Source: Rhodobacterales bacterium 32-67-9
Lineage (GTDB): Bacteria; Pseudomonadota; Alphaproteobacteria; Rhodobacterales; Rhodobacteraceae
Direction of reading: 5' to 3'
Length of the DNA stretch: 64,000 bases
Assembly (NCBI GenBank): GCA_002280515.1
Contig: NCEA01000031.1
Coordinates: 46,142 to 110,141 of the forward strand
In this document: in pieces, positions 1 through 10,381 of the stretch
Position numbering within the stretch: position 1 is the first letter of the stretch
Layout of the letters: every line of letters starts with the position of its first letter
Notes under the pieces: generated by a model
Told to the model about the DNA's origin: nothing
Seen by the model: only the letters and a program-made list of their open reading frames with translations
Database searches by the model: none
Made by a program: the position numbers and the translations under genes

Positions 1-308
1 TGCAGATCGCGCCCCCGGTCCGTCCCTCTTCCGACAGCGAGTTCGCCACGATGTGCCTTGCCGAAGAGCTTGCCAAGCTGGAAGCGCGGCGTGGCGTGGT
101 GGCCGAGATCGCCGAGGCGATGGAGGATCTGAGCGGCCTTGTCGACGAGGGGCTGACCTGGCGACTCGGACAGGCGGCCGAGGCCCGCAACCGCGCCGGA
201 CGCTCAAAACTTGACGACGACAGCGACATGGGCGAGGACCGCGGCGCGCTTTCTGCCGGCCTCCAGCGCCTGATCGACGCGGCTGTCTGGGAGAAGAAGA
301 AACACTGA
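1..308 (+). CDS. dnaG: DNA primase DnaG, C-terminal fragment (5' end outside window)
   Basis: The reading frame is open from base 3 to the stop at 306-308, giving about 101 residues. The charged helical tail ([24 protein letters not shown], ending VWEKKKH) matches the end of the C-terminal helicase-binding domain of alphaproteobacterial DnaG, which primes replication and contacts DnaB. The assignment rests partly on context: rpoD follows 109 bases downstream in the same direction, the usual primase-sigma pair of the macromolecular synthesis operon. The zinc-finger and TOPRIM domains lie outside the window. An internal ATG at 51 is not a plausible start. Confidence 0.8.
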   Translation, partial: QIAPPVRPSSDSEFATMCLAEELAKLEARRGVVAEIAEAMEDLSGLVDEGLTWRLGQAAEARNRAGRSKLDDDSDMGEDRGALSAGLQRLIDAAVWEKKKH

Positions 309-338
309 ACGGACCGCGCGCCGCACCGCCGCCCCTGT

Positions 339-394
339 GATTCGCGCGCGTGATTCGCTACATAACCAGAACCGATTCGCATCAGAAGCGATTC
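339..394. promoter_or_regulatory. Cluster of four GATTC (GANTC, CcrM-type) sites before rpoD
   Basis: GATTC occurs at 339-343, 352-356, 374-378 and 390-394, all in the 109-base gap between dnaG and rpoD. GANTC is the target of the alphaproteobacterial cell-cycle methylase CcrM, and methylation state at promoters can change transcription. That these sites regulate rpoD is inference from density and position only. Confidence 0.4.
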
Positions 395-417
395 GGCCGA
401 TACCCAAAGGAGCCCCG

Positions 418-2400
<1,983 letters not shown>

Positions 2401-2417
2401 GTGGGGGGGCGGCGGGA

Positions 2418-3116
2418 ATGGCTAAGTCGCCCAAGAATCTGCCCCGGGTGCTGCGAGATTTCTATTCTGCCGCGAGTTCGCCGGAGGGCATCTCTGTCGC
2501 CGATCTTCCGTCGATGATCGACAAGGTATGTGCCGAGACACGAGAGCCGACTGATATTCACAATCGCCGAACGTCTGCAGATCCTTGGAAGAAGTTTGAA
2601 GACGAGGTCTGTCCGGTCTCGCGTTTCCTGAAGTGCCGCGGCTTTGTGAATGGCCATGTTCGGTTTCCGCTCGATGACCAAGTTCCGGACGCCTGGTACT
2701 CTCCCGGGGGTAGGGCTAAGCCAATAGGTATAGAGGTGACGATCGCGCTGGGAAAACAGCGTTACGTTCTGGCGGATCATTTGAACCAGCACGGTTGTGG
2801 CCCCGGGTTTCTCGATGAAAGCGACGATGATTTTAACGCCCTCAGGAAATCCGCCGCCAAACCGCACGAAATGTACTCGACGGAGCAGGCCCTTGAGAGG
2901 TTCAAGGAGGGAATCAATGAGCGGCTTTGCGGGAAGAATGAGCCCAAATACAAAGGCTTCATATTGGTCATTGACGCGCCGCTTGAGGTGCTGCCACAGG
3001 AACGCTGGGGAGCAATTCTCGATGATTTGACAAAAGAAGCGTCGTGCCTTCCATTCAGCGAAGTTCACGTCGTAAGTGACCGTGCTGGCGCCTTATCTGG
3101 GTTCAAGCTCAAGTAA
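2418..3116 (+). CDS. Orphan protein of unknown function, lower G+C than neighbours
   Basis: The ATG at 2418 gives 232 residues; a GTG at 2397 overlapping the rpoD stop is an alternative start. No signal peptide or membrane segment is visible. I do not recognise the family. Near residues 90-115 the pattern VPDAWYSP, about 14 residues, then GIEVTIALGKQRY resembles the PD-x(n)-ExT/ExK core of restriction-endonuclease-like folds, with Thr where Lys is usual. This is weak motif evidence. Base composition and codon use are visibly less G+C-rich than rpoD and the genes downstream, and a structured repeat begins just after the stop. Together these suggest a recently acquired gene. Confidence 0.7.
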   Translation: MAKSPKNLPRVLRDFYSAASSPEGISVADLPSMIDKVCAETREPTDIHNRRTSADPWKKFEDEVCPVSRFLKCRGFVNGHVRFPLDDQVPDAWYSPGGRAKPIGIEVTIALGKQRYVLADHLNQHGCGPGFLDESDDDFNALRKSAAKPHEMYSTEQALERFKEGINERLCGKNEPKYKGFILVIDAPLEVLPQERWGAILDDLTKEASCLPFSEVHVVSDRAGALSGFKLK

Positions 3117-3118
3117 CA

Positions 3119-3146
3119 AGCCGTAGGGTGCTTGCGTGCGTGCACC
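3119..3146. repeat. Short hairpin element after the orphan gene
   Basis: Four bases after the stop codon the sequence CCGTAGGGTGC begins, and the pair GGTGC...GCACC can fold over a GT-rich loop. CCGTAGGGT recurs at 3249-3257. From memory, GTAGGGTGCG...CGCACC hairpins are dispersed intergenic elements in Rhodobacteraceae; a genome-wide search would decide. It may act as a transcription end or be an insertion scar. Confidence 0.35.
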
Positions 3147-3312
3147 AGCCTGTCCGCCACATCGGTGCGTGATGCCAGCATGCCTCCGCTATACGCCCGG
3201 TCCCCTCCGACCGGGCAGCGCCCGGCCACCGGGATATTTCCGCCAGACCCGTAGGGTCGCCGCAAATCCTGACCTATATGATCGGTATCGGCTTCCGGAA
3301 AGGATCGTCCTC

Positions 3313-3684
3313 ATGCGTATTGCCGCCCTTCTTCTCGCCCTCGCGCTCGCCACCCCCGTTTCCGCCTTTACCGCGCAGAACGGCCTGATCGTCCAGCCCG
3401 AGGGGCAGGCCTCCTTCACCGTTCCCTGGCGCGGCAAGGCGGGGCCGGCGGATTTCTGGTGTGCGGCGGGGGACTATGCGGTCCGCAAGCTCCATCTGTC
3501 GCCCACGGCGCGGATCTATCGCGCCTCCGAACCGCCGCGCCGGTCCGGTGAACCCATCCGATTTACCCTGCGCGCCGACGAGGCAGCGCGCCGGACCGGT
3601 CTTGCCGTTATCGGCGCCCGGGGGGCGGGTCTGTCGGTGGGCCATGCACAATCGCTCTGCGAAATCGTGCGGACGCCGCGGTAA
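3313..3684 (+). CDS. Small secreted/periplasmic protein of unknown function
   Basis: The ATG at 3313 has an AAAGGA-type ribosome site upstream and gives 123 residues. The first ~19 residues (MRIAALLLALALATPVSAF) are a clear Sec signal peptide with cleavage probably after VSA. The mature part has two cysteines, one in the ADFWCAAGDYAVRKL segment and one near the C-terminus (SLCEIV), possibly a disulfide. I do not recognise a named domain; similar short exported proteins are common in Rhodobacteraceae. A longer in-frame extension to 3136 is not supported, because the signal peptide would then be internal. Confidence 0.7.
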   Translation: MRIAALLLALALATPVSAFTAQNGLIVQPEGQASFTVPWRGKAGPADFWCAAGDYAVRKLHLSPTARIYRASEPPRRSGEPIRFTLRADEAARRTGLAVIGARGAGLSVGHAQSLCEIVRTPR

Positions 3685-3833
3685 GCCCGCCCGGCTGCGG
3701 GGGCAGGCCGCTCCGGTCTGCCCGGCGAGACAGCCGTGCAGAAACGATTTCAGTGTCTTAGCCCCGGAAATCCGGCGTGAAACCCCGCCGATTTCCGGCT
3801 TTCCAAGCCTGATCGCCCGCCTATACTCGCCGC

Positions 3834-4580
3834 ATGTCGCTCGTTCTCTATTCCGCCCATTACGGCACCGCCGATCCGCTGAACGCGGGAGTGTTCGGCG
3901 GATTCGAGACTTGCCGGCGCGTGCTTTTCACCGACCGGGCGGATCTGGTCCTGCCGGGGGTCGAGGTCATCCACGACCCCCTCGACGGCCTCGACCCGGC
4001 CCGCGCGTCGCGCCGGGCAAAGCTGATGCCGCACCGCTATTTTCCGGACGCGGGCTATTCGATCTGGATCGACAACAAGTCCCGCCTGAAGCGTGACCCC
4101 AAGGACATCCTCGGCGTGCTTCGCGCCCAGTCCGACGCCGCCTTCCTCGCATTCCCGCATTTCCGCCGCGACTGCGTCTACCAGGAGCTTCAGACCTGCT
4201 GGGAGGGCGGGCTCGACGATCACGCCGTCCTGAAGGAGCGCGACCGGACCTATCGGGCGCAAGGGATGCCCGAACATGCCGGGCTGATCGAGGGGCATTT
4301 CATCGTCCGACGCCACAACGACCCGGCGGTGGCCCGGTTCGGCGAGCGTTGGTTCGAACACGTGCTGAGATATTCGCGCCGCGACCAGGTTTCGTTCCCC
4401 TACCTCGTATGGATGCTCGGCCTGCGATACGATCTCATCACCGCGCTCGATTGGAAGGAGACGGTGGAGTTCACCGTCTTCGACCGCAAGACCCGACGCA
4501 CGGATTACCCGCGCCGCAACGTGCTTTATCAGGAGGCGCGGCGCCTCTATCACCGGTTGCGGGGCGGGCGGGCGCGCTGA
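3834..4580 (+). CDS. DUF616/TOD1-MUCI70-type glycosyltransferase-like protein
   Basis: This 248-residue cytoplasmic protein resembles the DUF616 (TOD1/MUCI70) group related to glycosyltransferases. Family-like features are AKLMPHRYFPDAGYSIWIDN, where an acidic pair follows the Tyr-Ser-Ile-Trp strand, then LKRDPKDIL, a FPHFRRDCVYQE block (the HP-xRDCIYEE motif of the family) and a C-terminal GHFIVRRHNDP...W segment. It probably transfers a sugar to a surface glycan, but donor and acceptor cannot be read from sequence. A polytopic membrane protein follows in the same direction, and capsule genes lie 4 kb downstream. Confidence 0.75.
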   Translation: MSLVLYSAHYGTADPLNAGVFGGFETCRRVLFTDRADLVLPGVEVIHDPLDGLDPARASRRAKLMPHRYFPDAGYSIWIDNKSRLKRDPKDILGVLRAQSDAAFLAFPHFRRDCVYQELQTCWEGGLDDHAVLKERDRTYRAQGMPEHAGLIEGHFIVRRHNDPAVARFGERWFEHVLRYSRRDQVSFPYLVWMLGLRYDLITALDWKETVEFTVFDRKTRRTDYPRRNVLYQEARRLYHRLRGGRAR

Positions 4581-4756
4581 ACTGGCCGCCGGTCGCGGAA
4601 AACCGCTCAGCGCGTGCCGCCTTCGGCAAGAAAGCGCGTGAAATCAGCGATTTGTCCACGGATCGGCGGGTTGCACGCCGTTGGCCGACCTCTTGTCCTT
4701 GGCAAATGGGCCGCGCTGCGCCACTCTCTCAACCGGGTGAACGTGGAGATTCAACG

Positions 4757-6334
4757 GTGGCAGGGGTTCGAAGCAACGCTTCGGCCGTGAAAACGGTCGG
4801 CATCTCCAGAGACGGTCTGCGTCTCTGGCTCGTCATTGCACTCTGCCTCCTTCCCGCGTTGACTACGCCGGTTCTACCGCTCGTCGATTTCTATGCCCAC
4901 GCGGTCCGCTACGATATCCTCGCCGATGCAGGGCGCGACGCGGTGATGTCCGAGAATTACCGGGTGGCGTGGAAGCTCCTGCCCAATCTCGGCCTCGACC
5001 TCGTTGGAACCGCGCTGTTCAGCGTGCTGCCGGGGCTCGTGGCCGCGCAGATCCTGACGCTCGTCATCATCGCGGCGCCGCTCGCCGGAACGCTGGTGCT
5101 GGCGCAGAGCTTGCAGGGCCGGATTTCGGTGCTCCCGGTCGCGCTGGCCGGCATTCTCGCGCACAACTTCATCCTCGGCTGGGGATTTGCGAACTTCCTT
5201 CTCGGGCTCGGCCTTGCGCTCGCCGGTCTCGGCCTCTGGGTCTCGACCCGGTCCACGCCGCGACGCCAGTTGATCATCGGGGTGGCGATGGGGAGTGTGA
5301 TCTTCCTCACGCATGGCTTCGTCTTCGCGCTCTGGGGTCTTCTGCTCTTCTCGATCGAGGCGGCGGAGTCCGCACCTCACGGCCGGACCGGCTGGGCGCT
5401 TCTCGCGCGGCGCGCGGCTCGGCTGCTTGTCGTGGCGATGATGCCCGTGGGTCTTTTCATCCTGAGCGACGTCGCACAGGGCACCGGCCGCGTCACCGAC
5501 GCCTTCGCCAACATCGCGGTGCATCTGCGCGAAGGCAGCCTCGGAAGCCGGCTTCTGTCAGAAGCCTGGAGCCGGGCGGATGCGGCGCTGCGGGTGGCCG
5601 AGACATCCTGGCCGGTTGCCGACCGGCTATTCGGGGCCGTGCTCTGGGGGCTGCTCGCGCTGGGGCTGGCGACGGGACGGCTTGCCCTCGACCGCCGGCT
5701 CCGCTTCGCGGTTCCCCTCCTCGTCCTCCTGGTCCTGATAACGCCGCCGAACCTCTTCGGCGTCGGGCACCTTTCGGAACGGCTGCCGCTCTACCTCTTG
5801 GCGGTGCTGGCCGCCGGCGTGTCGCCACGGCAGAGGGATCCGCGCGGCCGGCGGTGGGCGCAGGCGCTGATCGTGCTCCTGCCGCTTCACCTGCTGATGG
5901 TGACGCTCGGCTGGGCGCGGGACCGTGACAGCTACGTGCATTTCCTCGACGTTGCTGAAACCCTGCCGCCGGGCGGGCTCGGCGCGGCGGCGTTTTCCGC
6001 CGATGTCCAGGACCGCGATGCGCAACGCGCCTGCAAGCCGCTCGGCTTCCTCCTCGGGCTCGGCCGCGGCATGGCGGTGCCGACCTTCGCCAATCCGACC
6101 CAGCAACCGCTGGAGATCATCGGGCCGCTGGCGGCGGCGAACGCGGCCTACGACGCGCGCGCGAAGATCGCCCCGGGGCTCGCCGGACCGGCAGAGGTCG
6201 AGGCGCTGATAGGCGCGGGCTTCGATACGGTGGTCCTTTGCCACAGGGCAGAAGAGGCCGTTGGGCCAGTGCCGGGCACGTTCATCGTCGGGTCCGGGCC
6301 GGGCTGGACGCTCTTTCGCGCGCGGCGACGCTGA
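4757..6334 (+). CDS. Large polytopic membrane protein of unknown function
   Basis: A GTG at 4757 with GGAG nine bases upstream gives about 525 residues; a GTG at 4787 is possible, and an upstream frame back to 4349 runs through the previous gene and is rejected. Around ten hydrophobic segments are visible, beginning LWLVIALCLLPALTTPVLPLVDF and including ILAHNFILGWGFANFLLGLGL. The first loop after TM1 is rich in Asp/Tyr (DFYAHAVRYDIL), like the catalytic loop of GT-C membrane glycosyltransferases, but I see no decisive motif. The soluble C-terminus contains CKPLGFLLGLGRG and VVLCHR. Pairing with the upstream DUF616 gene suggests a role in glycan assembly, as inference. Confidence 0.6.
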   Translation: MAGVRSNASAVKTVGISRDGLRLWLVIALCLLPALTTPVLPLVDFYAHAVRYDILADAGRDAVMSENYRVAWKLLPNLGLDLVGTALFSVLPGLVAAQILTLVIIAAPLAGTLVLAQSLQGRISVLPVALAGILAHNFILGWGFANFLLGLGLALAGLGLWVSTRSTPRRQLIIGVAMGSVIFLTHGFVFALWGLLLFSIEAAESAPHGRTGWALLARRAARLLVVAMMPVGLFILSDVAQGTGRVTDAFANIAVHLREGSLGSRLLSEAWSRADAALRVAETSWPVADRLFGAVLWGLLALGLATGRLALDRRLRFAVPLLVLLVLITPPNLFGVGHLSERLPLYLLAVLAAGVSPRQRDPRGRRWAQALIVLLPLHLLMVTLGWARDRDSYVHFLDVAETLPPGGLGAAAFSADVQDRDAQRACKPLGFLLGLGRGMAVPTFANPTQQPLEIIGPLAAANAAYDARAKIAPGLAGPAEVEALIGAGFDTVVLCHRAEEAVGPVPGTFIVGSGPGWTLFRARRR

Positions 6335-6716
6335 GCGAAGCCTACATGCCGAAACTGCTGTGGTGAGGCGCCCGGCCTCCGGAACCCGGCGGGATCCACG
6401 CAGGTTCGACGGATGCCGGGCGCCCCTTTTGACCGCCGTATGGTGGCACGTGCGATCCCACGCGGAACTGCGCGAGGGTCGCAGTCATTTGGGAGATCCG
6501 TGAGGACGGTCAGGCCGTTGGGGTCTTTTTCGATAGCCCCGCGCAGGCCGCCGCAAGCATCGTGCATTGCCCGCGATACGTCAGGGGGAAGATGTTGCCG
6601 GATTTCCCCCCAAATGCCTCGCGTTATCTGGTGGCTCCAATTGCCCCCTACCCAAATCCTAGAGGGACCCCTATAGTGCCTGTGGATGGCTTGGGGTCTC
6701 AACCGAGGGAGATGGA
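6335..6716. other. Intergenic region upstream of nrdR, no gene seen
   Basis: This 382-base stretch separates the membrane protein from nrdR. Reading frames here are short and lack ribosome sites or recognisable products. It presumably carries the nrdR-ribD promoter. No NrdR box, FMN riboswitch or tRNA was found by eye. Confidence 0.5.
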
Positions 6717-7184
6717 ATGCGCTGCCCGTTTTGCGGAAATGCCGATACGCAGGTGAAGGATTCGCGACCCGCGGAGGATCATGTGGCAATCCGCCGGCGG
6801 CGCTTCTGTCCGGCCTGTGGCGGGCGCTTCACCACCTATGAGCGGGTCCAGCTTCGCGACCTCGTCGTCATCAAGTCCTCCGGCAAGCGCGAGGATTTCG
6901 ACCGTGACAAGCTTGAACGCTCGATCCGCATCGCGATGCAGAAACGGCCGATCGACCCAGAGCGCATCGACCAGATGATTTCCGGCATCGTGCGCCGGCT
7001 CGAAAGCCTCGGAGAGACCGATATCCCGTCGAAGACCATCGGCGAGATCGTGATGGAGACACTGGCCCGGATCGACACGGTCGCCTATGTCCGCTTCGCC
7101 AGCGTCTACAAGAATTTCCAGGCCGCCGACGACTTCGACAAGTTCGTCTCCGAACTGCGCCCCGACGGCGCGGCGGAAGAGTGA
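6717..7184 (+). CDS. nrdR: Transcriptional repressor NrdR
   Basis: The 155-residue protein represses ribonucleotide reductase genes according to ATP/dATP level. The N-terminal zinc ribbon is intact ([17 protein letters not shown] followed by [17 protein letters not shown]), and the ATP-cone follows from about residue 46 ([20 protein letters not shown]). Length and domain order are normal. GAGGGA precedes the ATG. The stop overlaps the GTG start of ribD (GTGA), so the two are translationally coupled; nrdR-ribD linkage is common in proteobacteria. Confidence 0.97.
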   Translation: MRCPFCGNADTQVKDSRPAEDHVAIRRRRFCPACGGRFTTYERVQLRDLVVIKSSGKREDFDRDKLERSIRIAMQKRPIDPERIDQMISGIVRRLESLGETDIPSKTIGEIVMETLARIDTVAYVRFASVYKNFQAADDFDKFVSELRPDGAAEE

Positions 7185-8278
7185 CGGCGGAGGACGACCG
7201 ACACGTCATGGCCCACGCCCTCGGCCTCGCCCGGCGCGGGCTTGGCCGGGTCTGGCCCAATCCGGCGGTGGGTTGCGTTCTGGTGAAGGACGGGCGGATC
7301 GTCGGTCGCGGTTTCACCCAGCCCGGCGGCCGGCCCCATGCCGAGACTGTGGCACTGGCCGGGGCAGGGGACGCGGCGCGGGGGGCGACAGCCTACGTGA
7401 CGCTGGAGCCTTGCGCCCATCACGGGCAGACGCCGCCTTGTGCCGAGGCGCTGGTCGCGGCCGGCATCGCGCGGGTGGTCGGCGCCCTGCAAGACCCCGA
7501 CCCCCGTGTCGCGGGACGCGGTTACGCGATCCTGCGTGGCGCCGGGATCGCGGTCAGCGAGGGGGTTCTGGAACCCGAGGCGCGGGCGTTGCAGCGCGGC
7601 TTCCTGACCCGGGTCTCGCAAGGCCGGCCGATGCTGACGCTGAAGCTCGCAACCAGCCTCGACGGGCGGATCGCCACCGCCTCGGGTGAAAGCCGCTGGA
7701 TCACCGGACCCGAGGCGCGGGCGCGGGTCCACGCGATGCGGGCCAGCCATGACGCGGTTCTGGTTGGCGCCGGGACGGCGCGGGCCGACGATCCGTCGCT
7801 GACGGTGCGCGGGTTCGGGCCGGTCGCGCAGCCCGTCCGCATCGTCGCGGCGCGTCGCCTCGACCTGCCGGTCGATAGCGTGCTTGGCCGCACCGCGCGC
7901 GAGGTGCCGGTCTGGCTCCTGCACGGGGCCGCGGCACCAGAGGACGCCCGCGCCGGCTGGACTACAACCGGCGCCCGGCTGATCGAGGTTGCCGGCTCGG
8001 ACGACGGGCTCGACCCCGCCGCGATGATGCAGGCGCTGGGGGAGGCCGGGCTGACGCGGGTTTTCTGCGAGGGCGGCGGACAACTGACGGCGAGCCTTCT
8101 TCGCGCCGGGCTGGTCGATGAGATCGCGCTTTTCGGCGCGGGCCTCGCACTCGGCGCCGATGGCCGCGCGGCGGTCGGCCCGCTCGGTCTCGGCGCGCTT
8201 GCCGACGCCCCGCGCTACCGGCTGACCGGGTGCCAGGTCATCGGCCCCGACACGCTCAGCCTCTGGTCGCGCGACTGA
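7181..8278 (+). CDS. ribD: Bifunctional diaminohydroxyphosphoribosylaminopyrimidine deaminase / 5-amino-6-(5-phosphoribosylamino)uracil reductase
   Basis: This enzyme performs the deaminase and reductase steps of riboflavin synthesis. The N-terminal deaminase domain carries the zinc motif H53-A-E55 and [11 protein letters not shown] (Cys78, Cys87). The C-terminal reductase domain begins near residue 145 ([21 protein letters not shown]), with the substrate/NADPH motif VFCEGGGQL near 290. It has 365 residues and starts with GTG overlapping the nrdR stop. The remaining rib genes are about 5 kb downstream, separated by an inverted capsule module. Confidence 0.97.
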   Translation: MTAEDDRHVMAHALGLARRGLGRVWPNPAVGCVLVKDGRIVGRGFTQPGGRPHAETVALAGAGDAARGATAYVTLEPCAHHGQTPPCAEALVAAGIARVVGALQDPDPRVAGRGYAILRGAGIAVSEGVLEPEARALQRGFLTRVSQGRPMLTLKLATSLDGRIATASGESRWITGPEARARVHAMRASHDAVLVGAGTARADDPSLTVRGFGPVAQPVRIVAARRLDLPVDSVLGRTAREVPVWLLHGAAAPEDARAGWTTTGARLIEVAGSDDGLDPAAMMQALGEAGLTRVFCEGGGQLTASLLRAGLVDEIALFGAGLALGADGRAAVGPLGLGALADAPRYRLTGCQVIGPDTLSLWSRD

Positions 8279-8286
8279 CCTTCCCG

Positions 8287-8320
8287 TTCACCTTGCCCCA
8301 AATACCTCCGCCGGAGGCAT
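8287..8320. repeat. Intergenic GGAGGTATTT element between convergent ribD and kpsC
   Basis: On the minus strand this gap reads GGCGGAGGTATTTGGGGCAA and includes the small palindrome CCTCCGcCGGAGG. A related GAGGTATTTT core with a following CAGAAG lies at 57,386-57,413. From memory this resembles a dispersed Rhodobacteraceae intergenic element that follows many genes. Sitting between convergent genes it could serve as a bidirectional end. Confidence 0.35.
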
Positions 8321-8326
8321 CCGCGT

Positions 8327-10381
8327 TTACCGCCAGAGCCAGGACTGGCTGGCAAGCAAACCCTGCAGCTTCGACAGGATCCGGTTGCCCTTGCCGGGCA
8401 GCGGAATCTCGTGCCGGACGAGCCGCCTGACGATGACTTCCGCCGGGCAGGGCAGGCCCGAGACCGGATCGACATAGCGCGGATAGGCGATGAGTGCGGC
8501 ATGGGCGAGCGCGGCGAGTGTCGGCCGCGCCGTCCGCCGGGCAGGTTCGGGGAAGAGGTCGCGCGTCAGGCCCCAGCCGGCATAGAAGGGCATGCCAAGG
8601 CAGGTCACCGGCTTGCCGCGCAATAGCGCCTCGAACCCCAGCGCCGAGGTGATGGTCCAGACCTCGTCGGTGTGCTCGATAAGTGCCGCTGGGCTCGCGC
8701 CGCGCACGATGATGTCGGCGTGTTTCAGCACCTCGGCCCCGGCCACCGCGCCCTTGCGCAGGCCCGCCTCGACATCGGGATGCGGCTTGTAGATCAGCAC
8801 GGCTTGCGGGTTCTCCGCCCGCACGCGCTCCAACAGCGCGAGGTTGGTGTGTTCCCGCCCGGCGCCGAGCCGGATCGAGGCGTCGTCCTCGACCTGGCCG
8901 GGGACGAGGATCCGGCGCCCGTCCGGCAGGTCCGGCAGCGCCTCGGCGTCGAGGTTGTATTTGGTGATTCCCGCCCGGACCAGCCGCGCGACAAGCCGCT
9001 CCGCCCGCGCCTCGCCGCCGGGGGGCGGGCCGTCGAGGATCAGTTGTTCGAGATCGCTGGTGCCGGACGGATCGTAGTAGATGCCGCTTCTGTCGGCGAC
9101 GAGCGACAGCGGCGGCACGAGGTCGGCGCCAAGCCCGCGCGAGCGCAAGAAGCCGTCCTCGACGTGGCGGATGGGCAGGCCCTGCGCGAGGGTCCGCAGC
9201 GTCTCCGTCTCCTGTCCCGCCCAGACCAGGAGCCCGCGCCCCTCAGCCTTCGCCCGGGCCGTCGCGCGGCCGGGGTCGTCCTCGAAGACCAGCCGCTTCT
9301 CGCGGCCGAACGCCTTTTGCAGATGCGCTCGTTTCCAGAGCCGCATGCCGGTCGCGACATGGCCCGCCCGGTCGTCGCGGAAGGCGCGGACCTCGGCCTC
9401 CAACTGGTCGACCGCTTCCTCGAACGAACAGAGCCGGTCGCGGCATGGATCGTACCATGTCGGCGCGAGGATCATCGCGGCGGCGAAAAGCTGGGCCCGG
9501 GTCAACCTGCGCTCGCGCCGGGCCACCGGATTCTCGTCGACCGTCAGGCCCCAGCCGGAATAGAAGGGCTGGCCGAAGACGCGGGGACGGTGGCCGGCCA
9601 TGATCGCCTCGAAGCCGAGCTGCGAGGACACGGTATAGACCGCGATGGCGCCATCGAGGAGCGTCCAGGGCGAGACCGGATCGGTGAGAAGCGAGATATG
9701 GCCGTGGGCATGGCCTTCGTTGTAGTGGCCGGGCCGGGTGCCGGCGGTTGTTTCGGGATGCGACTTGATCACCACCCTCGCGCCGGGATGCTCCTCCTGC
9801 GCGAAGACCAGCATCTCGCGGAAGGTGGAGGCGGTGGCGCCGCCGTGGGTGATCGAGGCGTCGCCCTGGGTCTGGTCGAGGACCAGCACATAGCCCGGTT
9901 CCGGCACAGGAAGTGCGGGGTCGAACTGGTTGTATTTCGACAGATGCGCCGCCTTGAGCCGCGCCATGCCGTCGCGCGACCGGGACAGGATCGCCCCGTC
10001 GTCAAGGGGGGCAGTCGCGAGGATATGCTCGATTCGCGAGGGGCAGGAGCTGTCGAAATGCACGCCCATCTCGTCGATGAGAAGGCCGATCGGCGGACCG
10101 CCGCCCTCGCGCCCGGTCCGGACCGAGCGCAGGAAGGCGTCCTCGATCCGCACGACGGGCGTGTCGGTCCAGTCCGACACCGCCTCGCCCCGAGGCGCGG
10201 TGGGGCTGCGGCCCCAGACACCGATGCGGTCGCCGGGGCCCGAGGGCTTGCCGATGTGAATGTCGTATCCCGCGAGTGTCAGGATGCGGCGGATGCGCGG
10301 CTGGGTCAGGAAACCGCCGGAGAAAACGAAAAGCCGCCGGGGATCGGATCCGGCGGCTTCATCATTTGATCTTGCGGCCAT
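8327..10381 (-). CDS. kpsC: Capsular polysaccharide biosynthesis protein KpsC (beta-Kdo transferase)
   Basis: The 684-residue protein has two homologous halves, as in KpsC, where two glycosyltransferase domains (GT99 and GT107) add alternating beta-linked Kdo residues to the lipid anchor of group 2-type capsules. The repeated signatures are VVRIEDAFLRS/IRHVEDGFLRS, VVIKSHPETTAG/VLIYKPHPDVEAG and FYSGWGLT (273-280)/FYAGWGLT (599-606). The ATG overlaps the stop of the Wza-like gene as TGATG, so the genes are coupled. An N-terminal extension to 10,456 is rejected because it overlaps that gene and lacks a ribosome site. It is the third gene of a kpsS-wza-kpsC operon. Confidence 0.93.
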   Translation of the reverse strand: MAARSNDEAAGSDPRRLFVFSGGFLTQPRIRRILTLAGYDIHIGKPSGPGDRIGVWGRSPTAPRGEAVSDWTDTPVVRIEDAFLRSVRTGREGGGPPIGLLIDEMGVHFDSSCPSRIEHILATAPLDDGAILSRSRDGMARLKAAHLSKYNQFDPALPVPEPGYVLVLDQTQGDASITHGGATASTFREMLVFAQEEHPGARVVIKSHPETTAGTRPGHYNEGHAHGHISLLTDPVSPWTLLDGAIAVYTVSSQLGFEAIMAGHRPRVFGQPFYSGWGLTVDENPVARRERRLTRAQLFAAAMILAPTWYDPCRDRLCSFEEAVDQLEAEVRAFRDDRAGHVATGMRLWKRAHLQKAFGREKRLVFEDDPGRATARAKAEGRGLLVWAGQETETLRTLAQGLPIRHVEDGFLRSRGLGADLVPPLSLVADRSGIYYDPSGTSDLEQLILDGPPPGGEARAERLVARLVRAGITKYNLDAEALPDLPDGRRILVPGQVEDDASIRLGAGREHTNLALLERVRAENPQAVLIYKPHPDVEAGLRKGAVAGAEVLKHADIIVRGASPAALIEHTDEVWTITSALGFEALLRGKPVTCLGMPFYAGWGLTRDLFPEPARRTARPTLAALAHAALIAYPRYVDPVSGLPCPAEVIVRRLVRHEIPLPGKGNRILSKLQGLLASQSWLWR

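Noticed and set aside
4349-4756. N-terminal extension of the polytopic membrane protein
   Set aside because: The extension lies inside the DUF616 gene in another frame, is Arg/Pro-rich like a shadow, and the GTG at 4,757 has a ribosome site.
8672-10369. 565-codon plus-strand frame opposite kpsC
   Set aside because: The kpsC product has clear duplicated domains on the minus strand; the plus frame has none.
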